NCBI GenBank assembly: GCA_036397395.1
Contig: DASWIZ010000038.1
Coordinates: forward strand, 1-31,601
DNA length: 31,601 nucleotides
Reading direction: 5' to 3'
From: DASRUP01 sp036397395
GTDB lineage: Bacteria; Patescibacteriota; Minisyncoccia; Minisyncoccales; UBA10102
Numbering within the stretch: position 1 is the stretch's first letter; every line of letters begins with the position of its first letter. Made by a program: the position numbers and the translations under genes. Below, piece by piece: positions 1 to 6,687 of this stretch. The notes below the pieces were generated by a model that was not told the origin of the DNA, made no database searches, and saw nothing but the letters and a program-made list of their open reading frames with translations.

Positions 1-75
1 CTCAAGAAGCTTTACCTCTTTTGCGATGATGGGAAGGACCCATCTTAAACGCTCCTCTTTGATTGTTTTTGTCAT
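1..75 (-). CDS. Transposase N-terminus, partial (IS481/helix-turn-helix type, tentative)
   Basis: An open frame starts at an ATG at 75 on the minus strand and runs off the left edge after 25 codons. It begins MTKTIKEERLRWVLPI and continues with a basic/hydrophobic helix (AKEVKLLE). From memory this resembles the N-terminus of helix-turn-helix integrase/transposases of the IS481 type that are common in Parcubacteria; the catalytic DDE domain would lie outside the window. An in-frame upstream ATG at 123 would add 16 residues, but those codons lie in a strong hairpin, so 75 is preferred. With only 25 residues visible, the family call is a recollection-based inference and any other HTH protein remains possible. 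Confidence 0.4.
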   Translation of the reverse strand, partial: MTKTIKEERLRWVLPIIAKEVKLLE

Positions 76-123
76 GGCGGTACACATACCCAGGACTCTA
101 CCTGTTCCTGGGAAAACCGCCAT
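74..123. repeat. Strong two-part hairpin at the start of the left-edge gene
   Basis: ATGGCGGT (74-81) pairs with ACCGCCAT (116-123), and inside it CCCAGGA (89-95) pairs with TCCTGGG (106-112). Together these make an interrupted stem of 15 base pairs with a 10-nt apical loop. The stem overlaps the start codon of the left-edge gene. A fold-back at the 5' end of transposase transcripts is a known way to block translation of read-through mRNA; that role here is inference. Confidence 0.7.
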
Positions 124-149
124 ATGTGCTTGCACATTACCAAAGTCTC

Positions 150-179
150 TTGACAATCTCTATGCCCTTGTGATATGAT
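150..179 (+). promoter_or_regulatory. Sigma-70-like promoter for the 186-318 RNA
   Basis: The -35 box TTGACA (150-155) and -10 box TATGAT (174-179) are separated by 18 nt, and the -10 is preceded by TTGTGA. No open reading frame of useful size starts downstream on this strand, but a terminator hairpin lies 113 nt after the -10, so the promoter probably drives a non-coding RNA. Confidence 0.65.
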
Positions 180-185
180 ACGCTT

Positions 186-318
186 GTGATAGGAGAAGTA
201 ACTCCTTGTTGACGCCATCTGGAGGTCTCGAGAAACTCGAACCGGTGAAGGGTGGAGCGCGAACAATAAGGGCACCCTATTACACTTAAGGAGATAGTGG
301 GTTTGCCACTATCTTTTT
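186..318 (+). ncRNA. Predicted small structured RNA, about 130 nt, family not recognised
   Basis: The segment lies between a good promoter (150-179) and a Rho-independent terminator: AGATAGTGG (292-300), loop GTTTG, CCACTATCT (306-314), then Ts. Inside are a GGAG/CTCC hairpin, a hairpin with TCGAG and CTCGA arms around an AAA loop extended by GGT/ACC, and a surrounding CCATC/GGTGG stem. The stem-internal loop-hairpin layout made me consider a small SRP RNA, but the conserved GGAAGCAGC motif and GNRA loop are absent. The terminator arm lies inside the 3' end of the convergent DUF3800 gene and encodes its last residues. Confidence 0.5.
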
Positions 319-918
319 AAGTTTCGGCTTGATCATCTCAAACCATTTCTGGTTATTCTGCATAAGCTGGTAAAACACGCCGCATATGTGATCGGCCAGC
401 TGGAGATTAAGCAGTTCTGAAGTTTGAAACTGAATGCGGAAGTGTTTATCAGGGTATTTTTGGGCAAGCTCGGATTGCAATACGCTGATAATATCTCCGC
501 GCTTAAGAAGTCTAGGGCGATACGTATCCATTGTAGTAACAACAATCTCTTCATCGTGATAATCCCACTCATTGACCAGCAGAATTTTTAGCAAGTCTAA
601 ATACAGTTTGTCGTAAAGCAGTTGATCTTTCGCAAAGTAGTCGTGCGGCAGCTGGTGTTTGATTTGGGTAATTGCGTAGATTTGAACGTCTTCTGCCTGA
701 AGCTCCCGAAATAGCTTTGGTTTGAAAGCCCTATCAGCCAGGGGGTTGGTGCTTTTGATTTCTCGAGTGATTAGTTTCTTAGGGAGAGTATGTTTTTTGA
801 TTCGGTTGAACACTTTGGCGATTCTTGCCGGGTCAGACGTTGCGAAACCGGCAATTATCAGAAATTGATTTTCCGTGCCGCGTTTGAGCTGGAATGACTC
901 GTCGAGGTAAATATACAT
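286..918 (-). CDS. DUF3800 family protein
   Basis: This 210-residue protein starts MYIYLDESF, the hallmark N-terminal strand with a D-E-S motif of DUF3800, a family with a predicted RNase H-like fold found near mobile and defence genes; its biochemical function is not established. A late Leu/Asp-rich segment (LLNLQLADHICGVFYQ, residues about 170-185) matches the second conserved acidic motif (ADxxxG). No signal peptide or membrane segment is seen. The -10 box TATACT (minus strand, 934-929) leaves only 10 nt before the ATG, so the leader would be very short. The gene is transcribed divergently from the glycine-rich pilin. A second DUF3800 gene is at 18715-19278, but the two are not close copies. 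Confidence 0.8.
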   Translation of the reverse strand: MYIYLDESFQLKRGTENQFLIIAGFATSDPARIAKVFNRIKKHTLPKKLITREIKSTNPLADRAFKPKLFRELQAEDVQIYAITQIKHQLPHDYFAKDQLLYDKLYLDLLKILLVNEWDYHDEEIVVTTMDTYRPRLLKRGDIISVLQSELAQKYPDKHFRIQFQTSELLNLQLADHICGVFYQLMQNNQKWFEMIKPKLKKIVANPLSP

Positions 919-928
919 ACTTGTTCAA

Positions 929-961
929 AGTATAGCATATTTCCCGCAAAGGATTTATAAT
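929..961. promoter_or_regulatory. Divergent -10 boxes for DUF3800 and the glycine-rich pilin
   Basis: On the plus strand a perfect TATAAT (956-961) is followed by only 6 nt before the ATG at 968. On the minus strand TATACT (934-929) is 10 nt from the ATG at 918. The -35 regions are weak on both strands. The 49-bp gap between the two start codons therefore carries two face-to-face promoters with almost no untranslated leader. Confidence 0.55.
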
Positions 962-967
962 ACCCTA

Positions 968-3900
968 ATGCATCGAATTCTCGTTGTAGCAACAGTCTTG
1001 TGCGGCGTAACTCTTCTTGCCCTGCAGGTTTTTGTGCTTGGAGTTTTCTTTTTTTCATTGCGTACAGCGCAAGCCGCTCCTCCGCCGTGCGACGGCACAT
1101 GGAATACTCCCGGGCAGTACGACTGCGTTGTGCCGCCCGGAGTTACTTCAATCGATGTTGAAGTAATGGGTGCCCAGGGAAGTCATCTTGGAGGAAATGG
1201 AGGAGCGGTAAGTACCGTGCTTTCCGGGCTTACGCCAGGCGAAACGCTCCATCTTTTTGTTGGGGGCGAAGGATCTGGCGGGGGAACTACCATTCCTGCT
1301 GGCGGTTTCAACGGCGGAGGCGATGGTGGAAGCGGGCCCGGCGCATTTGCCTATACCGCTCACGGAGGCGGAGGCGGGGGCGGTTCCGACATACGCCGGG
1401 GCGGCAGCGCGCTAGCCGATCGTATCGTGGTCGCCGGAGGAGGAGGCGGAGGCGGAACCAACTATTTCGCTCCTTCCGGACTCGGTGGCGAAGGAGCCTA
1501 CTCAAACGGAGAAAATGGACTGAATGGACAATTCTGTCCACCCCTAGGCTCAAGGGATGGCGGTTGTGGTCACGGAGGCGGAGGCGGAACGCAAGGGAGT
1601 GGGGGAACAGGAGGAACAAGGGGAGTTGGCGGTATCCCGGGAGGCGCATGGGGCAACAACGGTATAAGCGGCTCCGCTGGCGTTGGCGGCAAGGGTGGCG
1701 ATGGTGTTGGCGGTTCCAATAGTGGTCTTTCGGGAGGCGGCGGAGGCGGGGGTTGGTACGGCGGCGGCGGCGGCGGATCAGGAGGTGCGGCGACCACTGC
1801 CGTTGGCTCAGGCCAGCCAGGACACGGAGGAGGCGGCGGCGGCGGATCTAGCTTTGTAAACCCCGCGATTGGCAACAATACGGTTTACACAAATGGGTTT
1901 CGGCTCGGCAACGGCAAAATCATCATTACCTCCCCCTCGAAGTATGCTGCCCCAACAGCTGATTCCATTACCATACCGCCTGGTTGGTACAACGGAAATT
2001 TTCAGGTAAACTATACAGCTTCCGGCGGTTTATGTGAACTGTGGACAAAAGACGGGTCTGATCCCTGGACAAAAAGGGCTGACGTGACTTGCGGCGCAAA
2101 TAAAACGGCCGCCGTTCAAGTTCCCGCGTGGTGTAGTACAACAGGGGTTGGCCAATGCGGAGTGCGTGTTGTGGCAAACCCAGGACCCGCGCCCCAGCAA
2201 GTTTTTTACTTCACGGGGGGGCCGCAGCCCTGGACCGTGCCTCCCGGAGTTACCGAGATACAAATTGATATACGAGGCGCGGAGGGAGAATCCAGCTTTG
2301 TAAGTAACGGCTATGCCGCTGATTCTGGGCCGGCAGGCAAGGGGGGGCGCGTACAGGCAACCATTCCCGTTACTCCACTCGAAATCCTTGAACTTTACGT
2401 AGGCGGAAAAGGTTGGGGCACAGGAAACGGATGGAATGGAGGAGCAAGTGGAGGAGCGGTTATAGGTGGGGCCGGTACCGGAGGAGGCGGTTCCGACATA
2501 CGCCGGGGCGGAAACGCGCTAGCCGATCGTATCGTGGTCGCCGGAGGAGGAGGGGGAGCTGGCAGAGGACTTAACGCTGGCGGCGGAACTGGAGGAAATG
2601 GAGGAGGGGCGTTTAACGCCGCGGATGGACAAATAGGCGGAAAGTTTGCTGGTAACCCTGGTGGAGGCGGGGGAGCAGGAACACTAACAGGAGGAGGCAA
2701 TGGGGGCTTGTCAGGCGGGTTTCCGTTCGGTTACGGCGATATGGGAACATTTGGAAACGGGGGCGCCGGGGGTTCGCACGTCTTTCCTCCTCCCGCATCA
2801 TTTTTTTCCATACCCGGAGGCGGAGGCGGAGGCGGATATTACGGAGGCGGAGGCGGGGGAATGGGCGCGTATGATGTTGGGGACCCTTACGGAGCTGGCG
2901 GAGGCGGAGGCGGAGGCGGATCCAGCTACTGCGATCCCGATCCCGCTGTATGCGGCGGCGTAACGCACGCGCAGGGCTACCAAGGAGGCAACGGCCAGAT
3001 TATTGTGAGCTATATTGTGTCGGGTGCTGGCCCGTCAGTGGAAGGCTTTGCGGATATGGATTTTGAGGCTCCCACCATCGCCAGCTTCACTGCCACAGAC
3101 GGCGTAACCACGGGAGACGTAAACACCCCTCTTGCGGCAGACACTCCCTCCATTACCCTCGCATGGGCAGGCAACGACGCTCCCGGAGGCTCCGGGCTGG
3201 ATCACTACGAAGTATGGCGCAGTCCAGACGGAATGGGAGGCTGGACTAAGATAAGCTCAAACCTGCCTCCCGCCACCACCACCTTCTCTGACGCTCCCGG
3301 AAGCGGAGACTGGTGGTATGGCGTGCGCGCCCTAGACAAGGCCCTGCCTTCTGGCAACTGCATTACCGAAGCCGGCGGCCACTCGTGCGGAGGAGTGGGG
3401 TCAGACGCGTTTGACCCCCGCGCCGTGGTAGGCCCCATCATCGTGCAAATCAACGATCCTCCCAAAGTGGATGCCGGGGGAAACCAAACCATGGACTTCC
3501 CCGGCGCCATTACGCTTGACGGCGCCGTAACAGACGACGGCCTTCCCAACCCTCCCGGAGCGGTAACCACCCTGTGGAGCGTGGTAAGCGGCCCCGGGGC
3601 CGTTACCTTTGCGGACCCCGCTTCCATAGACACGACCGCCTCCTTTACCGTGGAGGGTGTGTATGTGCTGCGCTTGGAGGCGAACGACGGCAAGGCTTCC
3701 GCTTCAGACGAGATTACCATCGGCCCCACGCCTTACGGGCTGGTGCCCTGCGGGGTGGACCGGAACGACCCGAGCACGCCGTATGACGAAACAGATGCAT
3801 GCACGTTTAATCACGTCTTTCTTTTGCTCTGGAACGTGGTGAACTTCGCGCTATGGAAACTGGCGCCGCTTCTTATTGTCATTATGGTGGTGCTTTCCGG

Positions 3901-4084
3901 CGTTATTATGTATTTCCAGCTGGGCGACGTAAATACTTTGGTGCTGGTAAAACGCATTTGGCGGTACGTTGGCATTGGCGTGCTTGTGCTGTTATTTTCC
4001 TGGCTTGCGCTAAACTTTTTCCTGGGCATTTTAGGTTTTAACATAAACATCTTTGGCCAGTGGTTTCAGATAAACCTTAATTAA
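968..4084 (+). CDS. Secreted glycine-rich protein with C-terminal VirB2/TrbC-like membrane tail
   Basis: This protein has 1038 residues. Residues 1-36 form a signal peptide ending ...TAQA. Two glycine-rich domains (about 45-325 and 415-690) each contain a GGGSDIRRGG then LADRIVVAGGGG core, typical of the Gly_rich family found in extracellular adhesins. They are joined by a short Cys-containing beta-rich linker. Residues about 715-830 look fibronectin/Ig-like and 830-915 PKD-like (DGAVTDDG, WSVVSG, YVLRLEANDG). The last 90 residues carry two membrane helices (about 952-982 and 997-1022) with the layout of VirB2/TrbC-type pilins of CPR type IV systems. A surface fibre or adhesin anchored by, or assembled through, the T4SS is inferred. 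A TATAAT ends 6 nt before the ATG, suggesting a leaderless mRNA. GC content is clearly above that of neighbouring genes. Confidence 0.75.
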   Translation: MHRILVVATVLCGVTLLALQVFVLGVFFFSLRTAQAAPPPCDGTWNTPGQYDCVVPPGVTSIDVEVMGAQGSHLGGNGGAVSTVLSGLTPGETLHLFVGGEGSGGGTTIPAGGFNGGGDGGSGPGAFAYTAHGGGGGGGSDIRRGGSALADRIVVAGGGGGGGTNYFAPSGLGGEGAYSNGENGLNGQFCPPLGSRDGGCGHGGGGGTQGSGGTGGTRGVGGIPGGAWGNNGISGSAGVGGKGGDGVGGSNSGLSGGGGGGGWYGGGGGGSGGAATTAVGSGQPGHGGGGGGGSSFVNPAIGNNTVYTNGFRLGNGKIIITSPSKYAAPTADSITIPPGWYNGNFQVNYTASGGLCELWTKDGSDPWTKRADVTCGANKTAAVQVPAWCSTTGVGQCGVRVVANPGPAPQQVFYFTGGPQPWTVPPGVTEIQIDIRGAEGESSFVSNGYAADSGPAGKGGRVQATIPVTPLEILELYVGGKGWGTGNGWNGGASGGAVIGGAGTGGGGSDIRRGGNALADRIVVAGGGGGAGRGLNAGGGTGGNGGGAFNAADGQIGGKFAGNPGGGGGAGTLTGGGNGGLSGGFPFGYGDMGTFGNGGAGGSHVFPPPASFFSIPGGGGGGGYYGGGGGGMGAYDVGDPYGAGGGGGGGGSSYCDPDPAVCGGVTHAQGYQGGNGQIIVSYIVSGAGPSVEGFADMDFEAPTIASFTATDGVTTGDVNTPLAADTPSITLAWAGNDAPGGSGLDHYEVWRSPDGMGGWTKISSNLPPATTTFSDAPGSGDWWYGVRALDKALPSGNCITEAGGHSCGGVGSDAFDPRAVVGPIIVQINDPPKVDAGGNQTMDFPGAITLDGAVTDDGLPNPPGAVTTLWSVVSGPGAVTFADPASIDTTASFTVEGVYVLRLEANDGKASASDEITIGPTPYGLVPCGVDRNDPSTPYDETDACTFNHVFLLLWNVVNFALWKLAPLLIVIMVVLSGVIMYFQLGDVNTLVLVKRIWRYVGIGVLVLLFSWLALNFFLGILGFNINIFGQWFQINLN
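1382..1446 (+). repeat. 65-bp intragenic direct repeat, copy 1 (copy 2 at 2489-2553)
   Basis: The sequences at 1382-1446 and 2489-2553 are identical except for two bases. They encode the GSDIRRGG and LADRIVVAGGGG cores of the two glycine-rich domains. Elsewhere the two domains are much more divergent, so this stretch points to recent gene conversion or duplication inside the gene. Confidence 0.85.
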
Positions 4085-4146
4085 CCATAATTCGCGCTCT
4101 ATTTTGCGCTTGCGAGAGTACGAGTTGCAACACGCCGTTCCCCGAC

Positions 4147-4512
4147 TTATTTTTTCTTCTTTTTATCGTTGAGTTGTTTGTCGATAATATTGAGTACCTG
4201 TTCAAGCGTAACTTCTTTTGAAGGCAGAATTTCCTCTTTGTTGCCTTTGTGTTTATGGTGAGGAAACGTTGGGACTGTTCGGTGGTGCGGCGCGTTATCC
4301 CAGCGACAGACAAGTTTACCGCTATGAGTTTGCCAGTGGTAGGAATACTTTGTTTCTGTTTTTGTTGTGAGTTCGCGGATATACAGAAAAGAGGTGCCGC
4401 GCAACGTTGCTTTCGCAGAAAAAACCTGGATATCTTCTTCGTCAACAAAATGAAGAATATCCAGGCGTGAAACAACTTTGCTTTTGCGGAGAAGCTCAAT
4501 TAAGTGGTACAT
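4147..4512 (-). CDS. TumE/DUF6516-like toxin
   Basis: This 121-residue protein has a beta-rich core of the DUF6516/TumE type: an N-terminal LDILHFVDEED, a central TKYSYHWQTHSGKLVCRWDNAPHH segment, and the PTFPHHKH motif typical of the family. TumE proteins are described as toxins paired with a small upstream partner; the family call rests on my recall of these motifs. The C-terminus is very basic (ending KKKKK). It follows the 96-residue gene at 4513-4803 on the same strand with no gap (stop and start adjacent), the usual antitoxin-first arrangement. The 62 nt between its stop and the convergent pilin stop hold no clear terminator. Confidence 0.6.
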   Translation of the reverse strand: MYHLIELLRKSKVVSRLDILHFVDEEDIQVFSAKATLRGTSFLYIRELTTKTETKYSYHWQTHSGKLVCRWDNAPHHRTVPTFPHHKHKGNKEEILPSKEVTLEQVLNIIDKQLNDKKKKK

Positions 4513-4803
4513 TCAGAACTTCTGGTAGCGTTTATGCCATTTCTCGTATGCTTCGGAAAGTCCTTTCCAGACGATATAATCATCCCACAACTCAAAGTTT
4601 TCTTTCTTTTGGGACTTTACTTTTTTCTCAAATTGAGAAAATGAAATTTTGTATTTCGATTCGAGAACCTGCATGTGCCGTTCGTATTCTTTCATCTTTG
4701 CAAAAACAACGCTTCTCAATATGCCCGTGAGGTATTCTTTGGGCTGGGGAGTTAATTCCGTTACCCATTTAGGAAGAGTATAAGAAAAATTACGCTGCGC
4801 CAT
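4513..4803 (-). CDS. Putative antitoxin partner of the TumE-like toxin
   Basis: This 96-residue charged alpha-helical protein is rich in Lys, Glu and aromatic residues (ESKYKISFSQFEKKVKSQ, FELWDDYIVWKGLSEAYEKW). I do not recognise a DNA-binding motif. The antitoxin role is inferred from its position immediately before and coupled to the DUF6516-like gene. Its promoter (TTGACG, 17 nt, TATAAT on the minus strand) ends 8 nt before the ATG, so the operon mRNA should have almost no leader. Confidence 0.5.
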   Translation of the reverse strand: MAQRNFSYTLPKWVTELTPQPKEYLTGILRSVVFAKMKEYERHMQVLESKYKISFSQFEKKVKSQKKENFELWDDYIVWKGLSEAYEKWHKRYQKF

Positions 4804-4811
4804 ATGCGGCT

Positions 4812-4840
4812 ATTATACATCAGCGCCGATTTCGCGTCAA
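4812..4840 (-). promoter_or_regulatory. Promoter of the TumE-like operon, near-leaderless
   Basis: Reading the minus strand, TTGACG (4840-4835), a 17-nt spacer and TATAAT (4817-4812) are followed by 8 nt and the ATG at 4803. Confidence 0.75.
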
Positions 4841-4904
4841 CTTGCGGATTGTGACTTCCGATGGCAAAGGAGCCAAAAGCTAAAAACAAACTAGCCCCTT
4901 CCTT

Positions 4905-4940
4905 TTGACTAAGGGGGGCTTGGCACTAAGCCTTGCCCCC
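4905..4940 (+). promoter_or_regulatory. G-rich promoter-like element with a symmetric hairpin before the 4950 gene
   Basis: TTGACT (4905-4910) is followed by a G-rich stretch and CTTGGCACTAAGCC, resembling a degenerate member of the G-rich-spacer promoter set seen elsewhere in the window. The same bases form a hairpin: GGGGGC (4914-4919), a TT/TT internal loop, GGC, loop ACTAA, GCC, GCCCCC (4935-4940). No T-run follows, so it is not a classic terminator. The promoter call is weak. Confidence 0.35.
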
Positions 4941-4949
4941 GAAACTTTT

Positions 4950-5171
4950 ATGGATACAGCTCAAAAAGCGCAACTCGAAAATATCAAGGAAAACAAAAAA
5001 CTGGCCCAGTTGAATAACGATGGGCCTTTTATCGCGTTTCTTGGGTTTCTTTTATTTGGGATAGGGTTTACGAACACGTATGGGATTTCTTTAGGCATTC
5101 TTATTACAATGGCATTCGCGCTTTTCGCGTTTTTTGGCATTTCCTTCCTTGTTCGTATTGCCGGCGGTTAA
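4950..5171 (+). CDS. Small two-helix membrane protein, function unknown
   Basis: From the ATG at 4950 the product has 73 residues: a charged N-terminal helix (about 1-27) followed by two hydrophobic segments (about 29-48 and 50-70). An upstream in-frame start at 4905 would have to be translated through the G-rich hairpin, so 4950 is preferred. No family is recognised. It stands alone between two minus-strand TA-like pairs, convergent with the pair at 5231-5705. Small membrane proteins of this kind are common near secretion genes in CPR genomes, but nothing specific links it to the T4SS. Confidence 0.55.
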   Translation: MDTAQKAQLENIKENKKLAQLNNDGPFIAFLGFLLFGIGFTNTYGISLGILITMAFALFAFFGISFLVRIAGG

Positions 5172-5264
5172 AGCTAGATTGTAATAAATACGTTTGCCAG
5201 AATACGAGCTTCAGCGCACGTTGCCCAAAGTTACTTTGCTTTTCTCCGCACGAACTCCATAAAA

Positions 5265-5426
5265 TCAATAAATGCGTAAGGCAACTTTGCGCGAAAAGGA
5301 GAACTTTTCGCCGTGCCTTCTTTCTTCTAACATCAAACGAACCTTCTCTGGAGAAGGCTCGAGTATCTCTTCGACCACGTCAAGAAACCGATCCTCAACA
5401 ATGATCCGAAGTTCTTCTTTCGTCAT
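5265..5426 (-). CDS. Small protein of a two-gene pair, probably frameshifted
   Basis: The ATG at 5426 directly follows the TAA of the 92-residue gene (TAAATG), so the two are translationally coupled. The visible frame gives 53 residues: MTKEELRIIVEDRFLDVVEE, then ILEPSPEKVRLMLEERR and a less natural end. A shift of one base near the AAG-repeat around 5310-5330 leads into a frame ending in PFRAKLPYAFIDFMEFVRRK and stopping at 5231, which looks much more like real protein. The gene may be a frameshifted pseudogene, or a base may be miscalled. No family is recognised. Pairing with a slightly larger helical protein suggests a toxin-antitoxin-like unit. Confidence 0.45.
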   Translation of the reverse strand: MTKEELRIIVEDRFLDVVEEILEPSPEKVRLMLEERRHGEKFSFSRKVALRIY

Positions 5427-5705
5427 TTATCGGAAGGAATTGAGAGCTTTTTTGACGCGTTCTTCCTGTGCCTGGAGATAGTCAATTTTAAAAAAGTCGT
5501 CACGCGTTTGCGCGTTTTCCCGTATTTTCCCTTTCTCTGCGAGCTTCTCGAACTCCCGCACACTTTTCACGCCATACTTGTTAGCCAAAGCGAAAAGCTC
5601 GCTTTTTGTTTCCAAAAGCTTTTTTTCAAGAAAGTTTTTTATGCTTTCTTTTTGTAGTTCAGCCACGGGAAAGTCAAACATTTTTGCGATACTGGCAAGA
5701 CTCAT
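5427..5705 (-). CDS. Small helical protein, first gene of a TA-like pair
   Basis: This 92-residue, almost entirely alpha-helical, charged protein (SLASIAKMFDFPVAELQKES, NKYGVKSVREFEKLAEKGKI) has no membrane segment. I recall proteins of this look occurring with a second small gene in CPR bacteria and archaea, but cannot name the family. The ATG at 5705 lies 9 nt after a TATTAT -10 (minus strand), so the mRNA is almost leaderless. The downstream partner starts right after its stop codon. Confidence 0.55.
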   Translation of the reverse strand: MSLASIAKMFDFPVAELQKESIKNFLEKKLLETKSELFALANKYGVKSVREFEKLAEKGKIRENAQTRDDFFKIDYLQAQEERVKKALNSFR

Positions 5706-5714
5706 AATATACTC

Positions 5715-5743
5715 ATAATATCACTCCTTGTGCGTGTAGTCAA
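5715..5743 (-). promoter_or_regulatory. Promoter of the 5231-5705 pair, near-leaderless
   Basis: On the minus strand TTGACT (5743-5738), a 17-nt spacer and TATTAT (5720-5715) precede the ATG at 5705 by 9 nt. Confidence 0.7.
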
Positions 5744-5785
5744 CTTTCTTTATTGGTTGCCTAGCCCGGTTAAGCAACCAAAAGT

Positions 5786-5806
5786 TTCTCCACAAAGTTA
5801 TCCACA
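5786..5806 (+). promoter_or_regulatory. Two tandem DnaA-box-like 9-mers
   Basis: TTATCCACA (5798-5806) matches the consensus DnaA box exactly, and TTCTCCACA (5786-5794), three bases upstream in the same orientation, differs at one position. They sit in the intergenic region between divergent genes, next to an AT-rich stretch (5861-5900). Neither dnaA nor dnaN is nearby, so an origin is not supported. Confidence 0.4.
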
Positions 5807-5819
5807 GGGCACGGGTTTA

Positions 5820-5861
5820 CCCCGCACCTTTTTCTGAATTTAAAAGAAAAAAGGTGCGGGG
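5820..5861. terminator. Long perfect hairpin, bidirectional terminator
   Basis: CCCCGCACCTTTTT (5820-5833) pairs perfectly over 14 bp with AAAAAGGTGCGGGG (5848-5861), followed by TTTAAATT. It lies between the promoter regions of two divergent genes, so it would insulate the 5989 promoter from upstream transcription. A related CCCCGCAC hairpin occurs at 27767-27801. Confidence 0.75.
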
Positions 5862-5902
5862 TTTAAATTCTAAACCAAAAACAATGTTTTTCTTTAAAAC
5901 CC

Positions 5903-5932
5903 TTGACAAATCCCGCCAAAGGGTGGTAGAAC
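5903..5932 (+). promoter_or_regulatory. Promoter of the 5989 gene
   Basis: TTGACA (5903-5908), an 18-nt spacer and TAGAAC (5927-5932). The leader of about 50 nt ends in a strong Shine-Dalgarno AAGGAGGTGG close to the ATG at 5989, in contrast to the leaderless genes around it. Confidence 0.7.
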
Positions 5933-5988
5933 TAAAGTAGATTAGTACGCTCTTACCACAAAATTAAACACTGGAAGGAGGTGGCCTT

Positions 5989-6582
5989 ATGCAGGTCACA
6001 GTCGGATCACAACGAAAACAATTTCACATTCCTGGTTGGTCCCTTATCCTTTTTGCCATAGTGGCAATCCTGGGTGCTGCGTATGGCGGCATGCAGCTTA
6101 CTCCTCTTTTTGAGAGCGCCATTGCTGCTGACACGCAGCAGACCACAAACCTAGCTCCCGAGGTAGCCCCGGCACCCCAAACCCAACTGGAGCAGTCCGT
6201 CCCGCCAGTATCTGTGCCGGCAAACCGGTCCACCTCGAGGATCGAGGTTCAACAACCGGTATTCCAGGGACGCCCTGCCCCCAGTGCGGCCTTTCCGCAA
6301 CCCGATGGTTACTACATCGGACTTGGGAAGAGCGCATTCGGAAATCCAAATGTGCGCGGGTATGGCACGGTACTGGAATATTTTGGGGATGTTAATGTTC
6401 TGGCTGTTGAAGAGGTAAAAATGCAAGACCTCGGTTTCAATAGTGTGAGCCAAACTAATATGCTCAAGATTCAATATCTGGTTAAAGCCAATGGACGCGT
6501 CAAAAGCTACGTCGTAACTATCAGGAGCACTCAAGCTGGCGTATGGGTTGACCATGTAGGCCCCGGGCAACTCACGCTATAA
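5989..6582 (+). CDS. Membrane-anchored protein with a Pro/Gln-rich linker, function unknown
   Basis: This protein has 197 residues. Residues 15-35 form one membrane segment (WSLILFAIVAILGAAYGG). Residues 45-95 are a low-complexity Ala/Pro/Gln linker, and 105-197 form a compact beta-rich C-terminal domain (GYYIGLGKSAFGNPNVRGYG, LKIQYLVKANGRVKSYVVTI). The topology suggests a domain held outside the membrane on a flexible stalk. I do not recognise the family. The start is fixed by a strong AAGGAGGTGG and the product probably is well expressed. It has its own promoter and terminator (6608-6642), so it is monocistronic. Its position just upstream of the VirB6-like gene may mean an accessory role in the secretion machine. 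Confidence 0.7.
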   Translation: MQVTVGSQRKQFHIPGWSLILFAIVAILGAAYGGMQLTPLFESAIAADTQQTTNLAPEVAPAPQTQLEQSVPPVSVPANRSTSRIEVQQPVFQGRPAPSAAFPQPDGYYIGLGKSAFGNPNVRGYGTVLEYFGDVNVLAVEEVKMQDLGFNSVSQTNMLKIQYLVKANGRVKSYVVTIRSTQAGVWVDHVGPGQLTL

Positions 6583-6607
6583 CCTGACAATAGCAATCCT
6601 TAACCCC

Positions 6608-6642
6608 AAGAGGCCAACCCACAAGTTGGCCTCTTTACTTTT
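6608..6642 (+). terminator. Rho-independent terminator of the 5989 gene
   Basis: AAGAGGCCAAC (6608-6618), a 6-nt loop, GTTGGCCTCTT (6625-6635), then a T-rich tail. Confidence 0.9.
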
Positions 6643-6652
6643 ACATATATTC

Positions 6653-6681
6653 TTGTGTTTCTTTTGAGAGATGTTTATAAT
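6653..6681 (+). promoter_or_regulatory. Promoter of the VirB6-like gene, leaderless
   Basis: TTGTGT (6653-6658), a 17-nt spacer and a perfect TATAAT (6676-6681) are followed by 6 nt and ATG at 6688. The predicted transcription start coincides with the start codon. Confidence 0.75.
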
Positions 6682-6687
6682 TATATA

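Noticed and set aside
72..275. 67-residue minus-strand frame at the left end
   Set aside because: It crosses the promoter and the predicted small RNA, is of low-complexity shadow type, and has no family resemblance.
186..318. SRP RNA
   Set aside because: The stem-loop layout is superficially similar, but the conserved GGAAGCAGC motif and GNRA apical loop are missing.
1570..1878. Pro-rich open frame opposite the glycine-rich domain
   Set aside because: Glycine codons GGN read as proline codons on the other strand, so long antisense Pro frames are expected by composition.
5786..5900. Chromosomal origin of replication
   Set aside because: Only two DnaA-like boxes, with no dnaA, dnaN or other origin-linked genes in the window.
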